This document shows, piece after piece, positions 26,822 through 35,024 of a DNA stretch of 64,000 nt. The stretch is from assembly GCA_965200975.1 (NCBI GenBank), contig OZ241740.1, positions 1,364,001 through 1,428,000 on the forward strand. The letters run 5' to 3'. The notes beneath the pieces are model-generated. The model worked only from the letters and a program-made list of their open reading frames with translations. It was not told the DNA's origin and did no database searches. This DNA is from S5-327 sp965200975 (GTDB lineage Bacteria > Chloroflexota > Dehalococcoidia > Lucifugimonadales > Australimonadaceae). A program made the position numbers and the translations under genes. The stretch's first letter is position 1; each line of letters opens with the position of its first letter.

Positions 26822-27934
26822 CTAGAACCCGTACACCGCCCGAGGGTTCGCGTCGAGGATCTTGTCCACCACGCGCGGCTCGACGGAGCCCTGCTCCTTG
26901 AAGATGCGCATCGCTTCGATCTCCGACGACTGATCGGTGTGGCCGTAGTCGGTGCCGATGAGCAGGTTGTCCTCGCCGGCGTACTGCACCAGATACGCGA
27001 TGTCGTCGTCCGTCTGGCAGGTAACCCACACCCGGTTCTCCGCGAAGAGGTCGTCCGGCGCGGCGCGGCCCTTCCTGCCGGGGTAGCGCCGCCCGAGGTC
27101 GTTCACGACGTACGGCGCCCACTGCGCCGCAGCCTCGACGAACGCGATGCGTAGTCCGGGGAACATCTCCGGCACTCCGGCCAGAATCCAGGCATGGCAA
27201 GCCGCCACCGAAAAGATGCGCATCGACGAGAACGGAGAGCCGCCGTCGCCGGTGTTCAGCAGCGACTCCATAGCCGGATTGCCGTTGCCTATGTGCACGG
27301 TGACGGCCATATCCAGCTTGCTCATCTCCTCGTACAGAGGATAGTAGTAGGGGTCTTGCAGCACCCCCTCCTCTTCGATGCCGCGCATAAAAACGCCGTT
27401 TGCGCCGTGCTCCGCGGCCCAGCGCAGCTCCTTGATCGACTCGTCCATCACCGACAACGGCAGCACTGCCGCCCAGCGCAGCCGGCCCTCCGACTGCGTC
27501 CAGATGTCGGCGAGCCAGCGGTTGTAGCCCCGGCTCAACGCCACACGCGTCTCGTCGCGCTCCGCAAGCTTCCGCAGGAAGATCGTTGGGTACAGCATCT
27601 GAAAGTCGATGCCCAACTCATCCATATGCCGGAGGCGCGCCCCTACGTCCTCCATATGCTTCGAGGCGTCGGGCGCGTCCACCTTGCGCCCGGACTTCGC
27701 CGAGGTCGCCGCCATATCCGGCGCTACCCTGTCCGGGTTCCATTCCTCCCGCTTGCCGACGGGTTGGCGCACCGTGCCCCGCAGCACGCCGTCGATCTCC
27801 CAATACCGAACGTCATTGCCTGCGTTGTTGGTTCGCGTAACGATCACAGGCCTCAGATGCCGGTCTGAGGGCGGGATGAAGTCCCACGTGCGCTCCGTCT
27901 CAACCACATGCGCGTCCGAGTCGATAACTGCCAT
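26822..27934 (-). CDS. Amidohydrolase family protein (COG2159)
   Basis: 370 residues, AAAGGGG ribosome site. N-terminal IDSDAHV (Asp in place of first His), MLYPTIFLRKLAERD, SRGYNRWLADIW, VTVHIGNGNPAM for the middle His, AFVEAAAQWAPYVV and IGTDYGHTDQS near the C-terminus with the catalytic Asp. It is most like 7571-8620 in this window, which shares the DYGHxDxxxEI stretch. It stands alone, divergent from the DprA-like gene region. Substrate unknown; probable role in aromatic or carboxylic acid turnover. Confidence 0.87.
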   Translation of the reverse strand: MAVIDSDAHVVETERTWDFIPPSDRHLRPVIVTRTNNAGNDVRYWEIDGVLRGTVRQPVGKREEWNPDRVAPDMAATSAKSGRKVDAPDASKHMEDVGARLRHMDELGIDFQMLYPTIFLRKLAERDETRVALSRGYNRWLADIWTQSEGRLRWAAVLPLSVMDESIKELRWAAEHGANGVFMRGIEEEGVLQDPYYYPLYEEMSKLDMAVTVHIGNGNPAMESLLNTGDGGSPFSSMRIFSVAACHAWILAGVPEMFPGLRIAFVEAAAQWAPYVVNDLGRRYPGRKGRAAPDDLFAENRVWVTCQTDDDIAYLVQYAGEDNLLIGTDYGHTDQSSEIEAMRIFKEQGSVEPRVVDKILDANPRAVYGF

Positions 27935-28067
27935 GACGGATTCCCCTTTCGCTCCGTTGCCGTCCAGCCTTCAGACGCCCGCACCTTACCACAGGCCTGC
28001 GGAGCGTTACGCGCGGCTGTAGCGGAGGATGCGCGAGTTTAGCCCTCCAGCTGCGAGCGCCGGCGCG

Positions 28068-29042
28068 CTACAGCAAGAACGCGGTTTGATGCTCGGGTTG
28101 AGCCGGCGCAGCGGCAAGCGCCTGCTCAAAACTCTCGGGGGTCTCGGGGTCAGGCCACAGGCAGGCCCCCTTGCGGATGAGAGCCTCGAACGCTTTACCT
28201 TCTCCGCATCGGACGTACACCGGCGCGAGGTTCAACTTATCGAGTTGCTCGACTGCGCCGGCCCACGTTCCTCCCTGCTGATAGTCGGAGTTCACAATGA
28301 GCGCCGCATCCGCCATCGCGTAGATCATCTTGTTCCGCTGCATCGCATTGCCCACGTTGAAACCGGCAGCGGGAGCATACGGAGAGACCAGCGTCAAGTG
28401 TCCGTCAATGAGGGCGCTCCGATGCTCCCCGCGAAGCGCCGCGCCTTGCAAGTCGTTGCTCAGGACGCCTACGACGGCGCCGTCCGCCTCCAGTGCTCCC
28501 CGCATGGCTGCCTGGTCTACGCCTCGCGCCCCTCCGGAGATGAGCGCGCGTCCTGCGCGCGCCGTGAGTTTGCCGATACGCTCTGCGTAATCGAGGACGT
28601 CCTCATCCGTGCGCCGGGATCCGACTACCGCCAGCCCTCCCTGACGCAGCAGCGAATGGTCGCCGCATCCGAAGAGGATGGGGGGCGCATCCTTCCCAAG
28701 CCGCTTGAGTCGGGGAGGGTAGTCATCGTCGGCAGCGCCGACCACCCATATCGCCCGGCTGCGCCAATGCTCCAGCGCCTGACTCAGCAGGAAGCCGCGC
28801 GACAGCAGCAGCCGGAGCCTATCAGCGTCGAGAGGCAGCCTCTCGTGCGTGAGCGCATCTTCAGCGCCCTTGGCGAGCAGATCGGCGAGCGACCAGCCGT
28901 TTTCGCTAAGGAATCCGGTAAAGCGACGGTGCTCGCTCGGCTGGAGCGGCTCCGGCGCGCCATCCTGCCGCCTCGTCAGGAGGGGCGCTATGAGAAGAAG
29001 AGCCGCCTGCGTATCGGCTGAGATGTCGTCTCTGAGCGTCAT
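28068..29042 (-). CDS. DprA/Smf-like Rossmann-fold protein (ShosA-like candidate)
   Basis: 324 residues from the ATG at 29042, which overlaps the recQ-like stop as ATGA. The DprA core is clear: ILFGCGDHSLL, AVVGSRRTDEDVLDY, ALISGGARGVDQAAM and NSDYQQGGTWAGA; these are the GSR, SGGAxGID and GGT nucleotide/ssDNA-binding motifs. The N-terminal 110 residues are helical and unlike the SAM domain of housekeeping DprA, and no DML1 winged helix is visible at the C-terminus. Tight coupling to a helicase-phosphoribosyltransferase gene suggests it is the regulator or antitoxin partner rather than a competence factor. Confidence 0.8.
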   Translation of the reverse strand: MTLRDDISADTQAALLLIAPLLTRRQDGAPEPLQPSEHRRFTGFLSENGWSLADLLAKGAEDALTHERLPLDADRLRLLLSRGFLLSQALEHWRSRAIWVVGAADDDYPPRLKRLGKDAPPILFGCGDHSLLRQGGLAVVGSRRTDEDVLDYAERIGKLTARAGRALISGGARGVDQAAMRGALEADGAVVGVLSNDLQGAALRGEHRSALIDGHLTLVSPYAPAAGFNVGNAMQRNKMIYAMADAALIVNSDYQQGGTWAGAVEQLDKLNLAPVYVRCGEGKAFEALIRKGACLWPDPETPESFEQALAAAPAQPEHQTAFLL

Positions 29043-31159
29043 TCGCTGCGTCCTGCCCGGCTGAGAGAGAGCGGGAAGACGTCGCCGCTTCCGTGAAAGC
29101 GGAGCAAGTAGGCGGCCGCCGTCATAGTCCAACGGGAGTCCACGATGTCGTCAACCAGAAGCGCCGGGCCGGGCGGCGGGTTAGCGCCAATCTCCAGCGA
29201 CTGGCCGACGTTCCATGCCTGGTGGGCGCTGTTCTCCATATCCTTCTGCTTCTGATGGATCCCGCTTCGCTCCAGCACGCAATGGCAGGGCAATCCTAGC
29301 GCCTCCGCAAGCCGCTGCGCGAACTCCCGCACGAGTTCCGGGCGGCGGATAGACGGGATCGGGACTACCCAGGCCGGCGCAGGCGACGGGGCCCATTCCC
29401 GCACCAGGCGTACGCAAGCGTCCACCAGCTCATCCGAAAAGCGCTCGTACTGGTATTTTCCAGCAAGCACGAGCTCGCCCCATCCGGCGTCTCCCCACGC
29501 GCAGAGCGCCCTGCCCGGAGCAGCCGCCAGATGAGGGGGAATCCTTCCGGACATTCCGCCAGCGCCGTCTGCCGCGCGCCTGCTCAAGCCGCCGGGAGTA
29601 TCCGCAAGCATACTCGCCAGCCCGGGGGGCCACTCTTTGCGCGGTTCAATAGTGATGGCGGAGCGACGCAGGAAGGCTGCCGCCTCTCGCGCCAGGCCGT
29701 CGCCGACGGTAGCCGGCAAAGGCTGAAACGTGGGCGGAGTCGCCTGCCCGGGGTCGCCGTCCAAAGCGCGGATAAGGAACTCCATATGACCTGACTCCAG
29801 TCCTACGTACTCCTGCATCTGCTCGAGTTCCGCCTTTCGGAGCGTAGTCAGGCGGCCCACGCGCTCCCAAAAGTCTTCGCTTAGCCTGGCCGCGGTCAGC
29901 CGCCATTTGGAGCCTTCGTGCACGACTGGCGCGGGCGACTCAAGCGCCAGCAGCTGTAGAGCTTTCTTCACACGCCCCTGGCGAATGTTTACTCGACGCA
30001 TCGCTTCCGGCACAGAGAGACCGCGGGGAGCCTGCTCCAGCGCAGCGGTCAGCTGCTCCACCTCCGCGCGAGTCGGGAAGGCCGTCTCGATGAAGTAGTT
30101 GCTGATGTCCTGTTCTTCAGGCCCGCTCAACAGGACGCCATATGCTCTGTCCAGCGCTCGACCGGCTCGCCCCACCTGCTGGTAGTAGTGAATCACCGAA
30201 CCCGGCGCCTGGTAATGGAACACGAACGCGAGGTCAGGCTTGTCGAAGCCCATCCCCAGCGCAGTCGTTGCGACGAGCGCCTTGACCTGGTTGTTCAGGA
30301 GCGCTTCTTCCAGCTCCGGCCTGCGGTTGCCGCTCTCGCCGGTGTACGCCTCGACCTCGAACCCTTTGAAACGCAGCCAGTCTGCTACGCGCTCCGCATC
30401 CCGGACAGTGAGCGTGTAGATGATGCCGCTTCCGTCAATCTCTTCGAGACGCGAGGCCAGCCATGCGAGGCGCTCCGCCTGACTGGGAAGGCGAATAGTC
30501 TGCAACAGCAGCGACGGGCGGCCCAATTCGCCCCGGCGCACGCTGAAGCTCAGACCGGGCAGGCTCTTCAAGTCGTCCAGCACGCGGTCCGTAGCGGTGG
30601 CGGTCGTCGCCAGTATCCGCAGGTTGGGAGGCAATAGACGAACGATGCGCTCGACCCGCCGGTAGTCCGGGCGGAAATCGTGCCCCCAGTCCGAGATGCA
30701 GTGCGCCTCGTCGATTACGAGCAGGCTGATCTTGCCGGCTGCGCCGGCGAGCGCCTCATCGTTGAAGCGCTGGTTCCCCAGCCGCTCCGGCGAGATAAGC
30801 AGGACGTCCAGCGCATCCGATCGTAAATCGTCTTCTATCGATTTCCAGTTATCGGAGTTGTCGGAGTTGATGGTTGCAGCGCGGATCCCCATTCTCTCCG
30901 CAGCGGCAATCTGGTTGCGCATCAGTGCGAGCAGCGGCGATATGAGGAGGGCAGGGCCGTAGCCCGCCTCGCGGAGCAGCCGGATGGCGATGAAGTAGAT
31001 GTAACTCTTGCCCCATCCTGTCCTCTGAACGAGTAGCAGCGGCCCGTCTCCTTCCACTATGTGGCGGATGGCCTCTTCCTGGCCGTCCCGGAACTGCGCG
31101 TCGGGCAAACCTGTGCCGAGACGAAGAAGTTGCAAGGCGCGGGAATGGTTGTATTCCAT
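29039..31159 (-). CDS. RecQ-family helicase fused to a C-terminal phosphoribosyltransferase domain
   Basis: 706 residues. Helicase core: TGWGKS Walker A (47-52), DEAHCISDWGHDFRPDYRR (from 150), LATTATATDRV (motif III), VATTALGMGFDKPD (motif V) and YYQQVGRAGR (motif VI). The RecQ zinc-binding Cys set and HRDC domain are absent. After a winged-helix-like linker, residues about 575-706 form a ComF-like type I phosphoribosyltransferase: VVPIPSIRRPELV and the PRPP loop ALLVDDIVDSRWTM. Stop overlaps the DprA-like start by four bases. DprA paired with a phosphoribosyltransferase is the make-up of the ShosTA defence pair; here the latter is fused to a helicase. Confidence 0.85.
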   Translation of the reverse strand: MEYNHSRALQLLRLGTGLPDAQFRDGQEEAIRHIVEGDGPLLLVQRTGWGKSYIYFIAIRLLREAGYGPALLISPLLALMRNQIAAAERMGIRAATINSDNSDNWKSIEDDLRSDALDVLLISPERLGNQRFNDEALAGAAGKISLLVIDEAHCISDWGHDFRPDYRRVERIVRLLPPNLRILATTATATDRVLDDLKSLPGLSFSVRRGELGRPSLLLQTIRLPSQAERLAWLASRLEEIDGSGIIYTLTVRDAERVADWLRFKGFEVEAYTGESGNRRPELEEALLNNQVKALVATTALGMGFDKPDLAFVFHYQAPGSVIHYYQQVGRAGRALDRAYGVLLSGPEEQDISNYFIETAFPTRAEVEQLTAALEQAPRGLSVPEAMRRVNIRQGRVKKALQLLALESPAPVVHEGSKWRLTAARLSEDFWERVGRLTTLRKAELEQMQEYVGLESGHMEFLIRALDGDPGQATPPTFQPLPATVGDGLAREAAAFLRRSAITIEPRKEWPPGLASMLADTPGGLSRRAADGAGGMSGRIPPHLAAAPGRALCAWGDAGWGELVLAGKYQYERFSDELVDACVRLVREWAPSPAPAWVVPIPSIRRPELVREFAQRLAEALGLPCHCVLERSGIHQKQKDMENSAHQAWNVGQSLEIGANPPPGPALLVDDIVDSRWTMTAAAYLLRFHGSGDVFPLSLSRAGRSE

Positions 31160-31378
31160 GGTGCTGCAGGGCCCTCTCTGGGTTGTTCGCAGTCGATGGA
31201 GCTACCGTAAAAGCCTCGCCGACGCCCGGACAAGGGGCTAATGTCATAGCGCAGGAGCGCGAATGAAAAGAAGGCGCGCGGCCCGGTGGGGCGGACGCCC
31301 GCAGCGCGCCGCTCGCAAAAGCGCAGGCAGCTGAAGAGTTTCGCGCGAGTGGTAGCATTGCCCGCGTGGAGGCCGGCT

Positions 31379-33043
31379 ATGTACAACGTGTCGCCTGATG
31401 AACTGCGCGGACTCGCCCGCATTGCAGGACTGCGCGTCCTCGACGAGGATATCGAACCGCTTACGCTCCAATTCAATGCGCTCACGGAAGGGCTCGCGAC
31501 GCTCGACGAACATGACTTGCACGATGTCGCGCCCTTGCCGGCGCTGCAGCACCCGTCTCCCCCTGTCTCGGGCCCCCGTAGTCCTGAAGCCGCGCCGCCG
31601 GCGCCAAGCGCGGAGTCCGATGCGCCTCTGCCGTACAAGTCGATTGCCGAACTGGCGGGCCTGCTCCGCGCCCGGGAAATCTCGTCCGCCGAGCTCACCG
31701 GGATGTACCTTGACCGAATCGAGCGCTTCGACAGCGAACTCAACTCGTACATCACCGTGACGACGGAGATCGCTCGCGAGCAGGCGCGCCGGGCCGATGC
31801 GGCGCTCGCGAACGGAGAAGACGCCGGGCCGCTCATGGGCATCCCCCTCGCCCACAAGGATGAGTTCTGCACCGACGGCGTTCTCACCACGTGCGGCTCT
31901 CGGACGCTCGCCGAGTACGTCCCCGATTACGACGCCGCAGCCATCGAGCGGATGCACGCCGCCGGCGCCGTTATGCTCGGCAAGCTCAATATGACCGAAT
32001 GGGCGTCCCCTCTCACCTGGGTTTTCCCGTACGGACAGCCCCGTAATCCCTGGAGCCTGGAGCACGACGCCGGGGGATCGAGCACCGGGTCGGGCGTAGC
32101 CGTCGCCGCAGCGCTCTGCGCAGGCTCAATCGGCGAGGACACCGGAGGATCGATTAGACGACCCGCCTCCTGCAACAGCGTTGTTGGCCTGCGCCCCTCG
32201 CTCGGACGCGTCAGCGCCTACGGGATGTTCGCCAGCAATTGGAACCAGGACACCGTAGGCCCCCTTGCACGCTCCGTCGCCGACTGCGCGCTCCTGATGA
32301 ACGCCGTCGCAGGCTACGACCCTCGCGACCCTGTCTCCGCCAACCTGCCAGTTCCCGACTACGCCGCCGCATTGACCGGCGACGCCGTTGGCCTTCGCGT
32401 AGGCGTAGTCCGGGAAGCGTTCGACGCGCCTCACCTTGACCCGCGAATCAAGCAGCTTGCGCTCGACGCCGTACGGACTCTCGAATCGCTCGGCGCCGCC
32501 GTCGCGGACGCTTCCATCCCGTTGATGACTCTCAGCGGACTCATCAACGGCGCCTTCGGGGCTCCTCGCGCCGCGCTCCACTGGCGCTACCTGAACGACG
32601 CTCCCGAACTCTACGACGTCGGCGTCCGGCGCAACACCATCCTGCCGGCCCTGCTTCCGGCGTCGACGTATCAGCGGGCTCTGCAGCTCCGCGCTCTGAT
32701 GCGCGCGCAGACCCTCGAGGCCCTCGCCCGCTGCGATGTGCTGCTGGCGCCGGCCTACGCCGGGTTCCCGCCGCTCATCGCGGCAGGCAAGAGCGACCCT
32801 CCCTCAAAAGAGGCGGCGGTCGAGCAGATGCGGCGCTACGGATTCCACACTCCCGCCAACTACACCGGCGCGCCCGCAATGTCCGTGCCCATGGGTTTCT
32901 CCGGCGACGGTTTGCCTATCGGTTTGCACATTATGGCGAAGCCGTTCGACGAGCTTGCAATCTTTCGCGCCGCCTACGCTTACGAGCAGGCCGCGCCGTG
33001 GCGGGCGATGCGTCCGCCCTTCGGCGACGGCGCGCCGCCGTAA
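31379..33043 (+). CDS. Amidase (GatA-type) with N-terminal GatC-like segment
   Basis: 554 residues; the ATG at 31379 has GGAGG 6 bases upstream. Residues 1-60 (SPDELRGLARIAGLRVLDED, TLDEHDLHDVAP) look like GatC or another short helical partner. From about 75 on it is an amidase-signature enzyme: catalytic Lys in GIPLAHKDEF, cis-Ser/nucleophile Ser in GGSSTGSGVAVAAALC and GEDTGGSIRRPAS. Only one gatA-like gene is seen and no gatB, and the cluster is catabolic, so a stand-alone amidase is more likely than tRNA transamidation. Followed by an amidohydrolase gene 22 bases later. Confidence 0.85.
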   Translation: MYNVSPDELRGLARIAGLRVLDEDIEPLTLQFNALTEGLATLDEHDLHDVAPLPALQHPSPPVSGPRSPEAAPPAPSAESDAPLPYKSIAELAGLLRAREISSAELTGMYLDRIERFDSELNSYITVTTEIAREQARRADAALANGEDAGPLMGIPLAHKDEFCTDGVLTTCGSRTLAEYVPDYDAAAIERMHAAGAVMLGKLNMTEWASPLTWVFPYGQPRNPWSLEHDAGGSSTGSGVAVAAALCAGSIGEDTGGSIRRPASCNSVVGLRPSLGRVSAYGMFASNWNQDTVGPLARSVADCALLMNAVAGYDPRDPVSANLPVPDYAAALTGDAVGLRVGVVREAFDAPHLDPRIKQLALDAVRTLESLGAAVADASIPLMTLSGLINGAFGAPRAALHWRYLNDAPELYDVGVRRNTILPALLPASTYQRALQLRALMRAQTLEALARCDVLLAPAYAGFPPLIAAGKSDPPSKEAAVEQMRRYGFHTPANYTGAPAMSVPMGFSGDGLPIGLHIMAKPFDELAIFRAAYAYEQAAPWRAMRPPFGDGAPP

Positions 33044-33065
33044 TCCCTATCCGCAAGGAGGAACC

Positions 33066-34094
33066 GTGAACGCTCCCTATGGAGTCATCGACGGCGACGG
33101 GCACGTCACCGAGACCGAAGAGCAGGTCCGCGCCTATATGGAAGAGCCGCACCGCTCCCGCGGCGGCCAGATCCGCGCAGGCCACAACTACTGGGACATC
33201 AATATGCGCGGACGCCTCGGCTCCGTCGCCAAGGACGCGCAGACATGGCTCGACGCTATGGATCAGGGCGGCATGGAGACCGCCGTCCTCTACCCGACGT
33301 CCATCGGCTTCACCGCCGCCCTCATCTGGGAGCCCGAAGTCGCCGCCGCCGTCTGCCGCGCCTACAACGACTTCCTCTGCGAAGAGTTTACGAGCGTCAG
33401 CCCGCGCCTCAAGAGCGTCGCGCTGCTCCCGCTGCAGGACATCGGCGCGGCGGTCAAAGAGCTGCGGCGCGCAGTAGTCGAGCGCGGCCACTCCGGAGCG
33501 ATGCTCTCCGCCATCGGCGCTCATCCGCCCCTGGGACGCAAGGAGTACTTCCCGCTCTACGAAGAAGCGCAGCGCCTCGACGTGATGCTCGCCGTCCACT
33601 CCTCAACCCAGGGCATCCACCATCTCGCCGCCGACGACTACCAGCGCTTCATCGAGGTCAACACTTTCTGCTTCCCCGTCGGCCTCTTCCGGCACCTCGT
33701 AAGCATGACCTTCGCCGGCATTCCCGAACTCTTTCCCCATCTGCGCATCGGTTGGATGGAGGCCGGCTGCGGCTGGGTCCCGTACTGGCTGGAGCGGATG
33801 GACGAGAAGTGGCGCATTCGCGGCGAAGAAGAAGCCCCCAACCTGAAGCGCTCTCCCACCGAGTACATTCGCAACGGACAGTGGTTCTTCCACGCGGAGG
33901 CCGACGAGAAAATCATCCCCTACGTCGCCTCCGTCGTCGGGCCCGACAAGCTGTTCTTTGCGTCCGATTTCCCCCACTGGGACTCGGAGTACCCGCATAA
34001 CGTTACGGAACTGCTCGAGCGCGAGGACTTGGGCGAAGAGCTGAAGCGCAACATCCTCCGCGAAAACGCCCTCCGCCTCTACGGCCTGGGGTAG
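33066..34094 (+). CDS. Amidohydrolase family protein (COG2159)
   Basis: 342 residues, GTG start with AAGGAGG before it; a longer frame upstream runs inside the amidase gene and was rejected. IDGDGHV (Asp replaces first His), LYPTSIGFTAAL, CRAYNDFLCEEF, LAVHSSTQGIHHL for the middle His, GWMEAGCGWVPYWLERMDE and FASDFPHWDSEYP with the terminal Asp. The VPYWLxRMDE and SDFPHWD stretches are typical of the subgroup with 10935-12095. Second gene of the amidase cluster. Confidence 0.87.
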   Translation: MNAPYGVIDGDGHVTETEEQVRAYMEEPHRSRGGQIRAGHNYWDINMRGRLGSVAKDAQTWLDAMDQGGMETAVLYPTSIGFTAALIWEPEVAAAVCRAYNDFLCEEFTSVSPRLKSVALLPLQDIGAAVKELRRAVVERGHSGAMLSAIGAHPPLGRKEYFPLYEEAQRLDVMLAVHSSTQGIHHLAADDYQRFIEVNTFCFPVGLFRHLVSMTFAGIPELFPHLRIGWMEAGCGWVPYWLERMDEKWRIRGEEEAPNLKRSPTEYIRNGQWFFHAEADEKIIPYVASVVGPDKLFFASDFPHWDSEYPHNVTELLEREDLGEELKRNILRENALRLYGLG

Positions 34095-34148
34095 CCCCGT
34101 CTGCAAGATCCACGCGACCAACGCGCGACCAACAATGGAGCCCCCGAT

Positions 34149-34874
34149 ATGATGGAGCCGCTGAACTGGCGCAAGCGCATCGGCCTGATCACCACAAGCG
34201 GACAGGTCGTCACCGAGCCGCGCTACTACCAGCTCGCCCCGCCCGGCGTCACCTTCCACACGTCGCGAATGCTCAATGCCGGCAGCGGGGTCGAGTCGCT
34301 TATCGAAATGGAGAAGAACGCTCCGCGAGCCGTCAGCGAGCTCGTAACCGCCGAAGTCGACGCTATTGCTTACTGCTGCACCGTGAGCGGCGCGCTGCGC
34401 GGCATCGACGAAGACCGCGCGTTCTGCCGCGATATTCTCGACCGCACCGGGATCCCCGCAACCTCCACAATGCTCGCGTGCGTCGAGGCCCTCCAGCGGC
34501 TCGGCGCATCCCGCATCGTACTCACCAGCCCCTACGTAGACAGCCACAACGAACACGAGGCTGCCTACCTGCGCGCCGCCGGAATCGATCCCGTGGCGAT
34601 GCGCGGCATGGGCCTGACTTCGGGCAAGCAGTACAACCGTGTGCCGCCGGACGAGATCCTCCGGTTCTCGGTCGAGGCCTGGGACGACTCCGCCGACGCT
34701 CTGTTCATCAGCTGCATGAATTACGACGCTATCGGCGCGGCAGAGGCTATCGAACAGACCATCGGCAAGCCCGTCGTCACCTCGCACACCGCCACGCTGT
34801 GGCGCGCCCTCGCGCTCGCCGGCGTCGCCGACCCCATCCACGGGGCCGGCTGCCTCCTTGCCGAGCCACGTTAG
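34149..34874 (+). CDS. Maleate isomerase / Asp-Glu racemase superfamily protein
   Basis: 241 residues. The two active-site cysteines of the superfamily appear in AIAYCCTVSGAL (about 77) and LFISCMNYDAIG (about 197), the second being the usual C(T/M)N motif. N-terminal KRIGLITTSGQVVTEPRYYQL resembles maleate cis-trans isomerase and arylmalonate decarboxylase. Maleate isomerase feeds gentisate- or nicotinate-type ring-cleavage products into central metabolism, which fits the catabolic neighbourhood. Third gene after the amidase and amidohydrolase. Confidence 0.85.
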   Translation: MMEPLNWRKRIGLITTSGQVVTEPRYYQLAPPGVTFHTSRMLNAGSGVESLIEMEKNAPRAVSELVTAEVDAIAYCCTVSGALRGIDEDRAFCRDILDRTGIPATSTMLACVEALQRLGASRIVLTSPYVDSHNEHEAAYLRAAGIDPVAMRGMGLTSGKQYNRVPPDEILRFSVEAWDDSADALFISCMNYDAIGAAEAIEQTIGKPVVTSHTATLWRALALAGVADPIHGAGCLLAEPR

Positions 34875-34940
34875 GACGGAGGATTCGCAGCAAAACCAGC
34901 AGCAAAACCAGAGGAGGCGACAGGTCTATGGTACGGTGCG

Positions 34941-34987
34941 GCTCGCCCTAACCGCCTGCGGCGCTGGCGCAGGCGGTTAGGGCGAGC
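34941..34987. repeat. Perfect 20-bp inverted repeat (7-base loop)
   Basis: GCTCGCCCTAACCGCCTGCG (34941-34960) pairs without mismatch with 34968-34987. It lies 66 bases after the racemase stop and ends 37 bases before the MFS start, without a following T-run. It could be a strong terminator for the upstream cluster, or an operator or leader structure for the exporter gene. Confidence 0.85.
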
Positions 34988-35024
34988 GAACTGGCCCTTC
35001 GGAGAGGCATTCCGCCACAGAACT

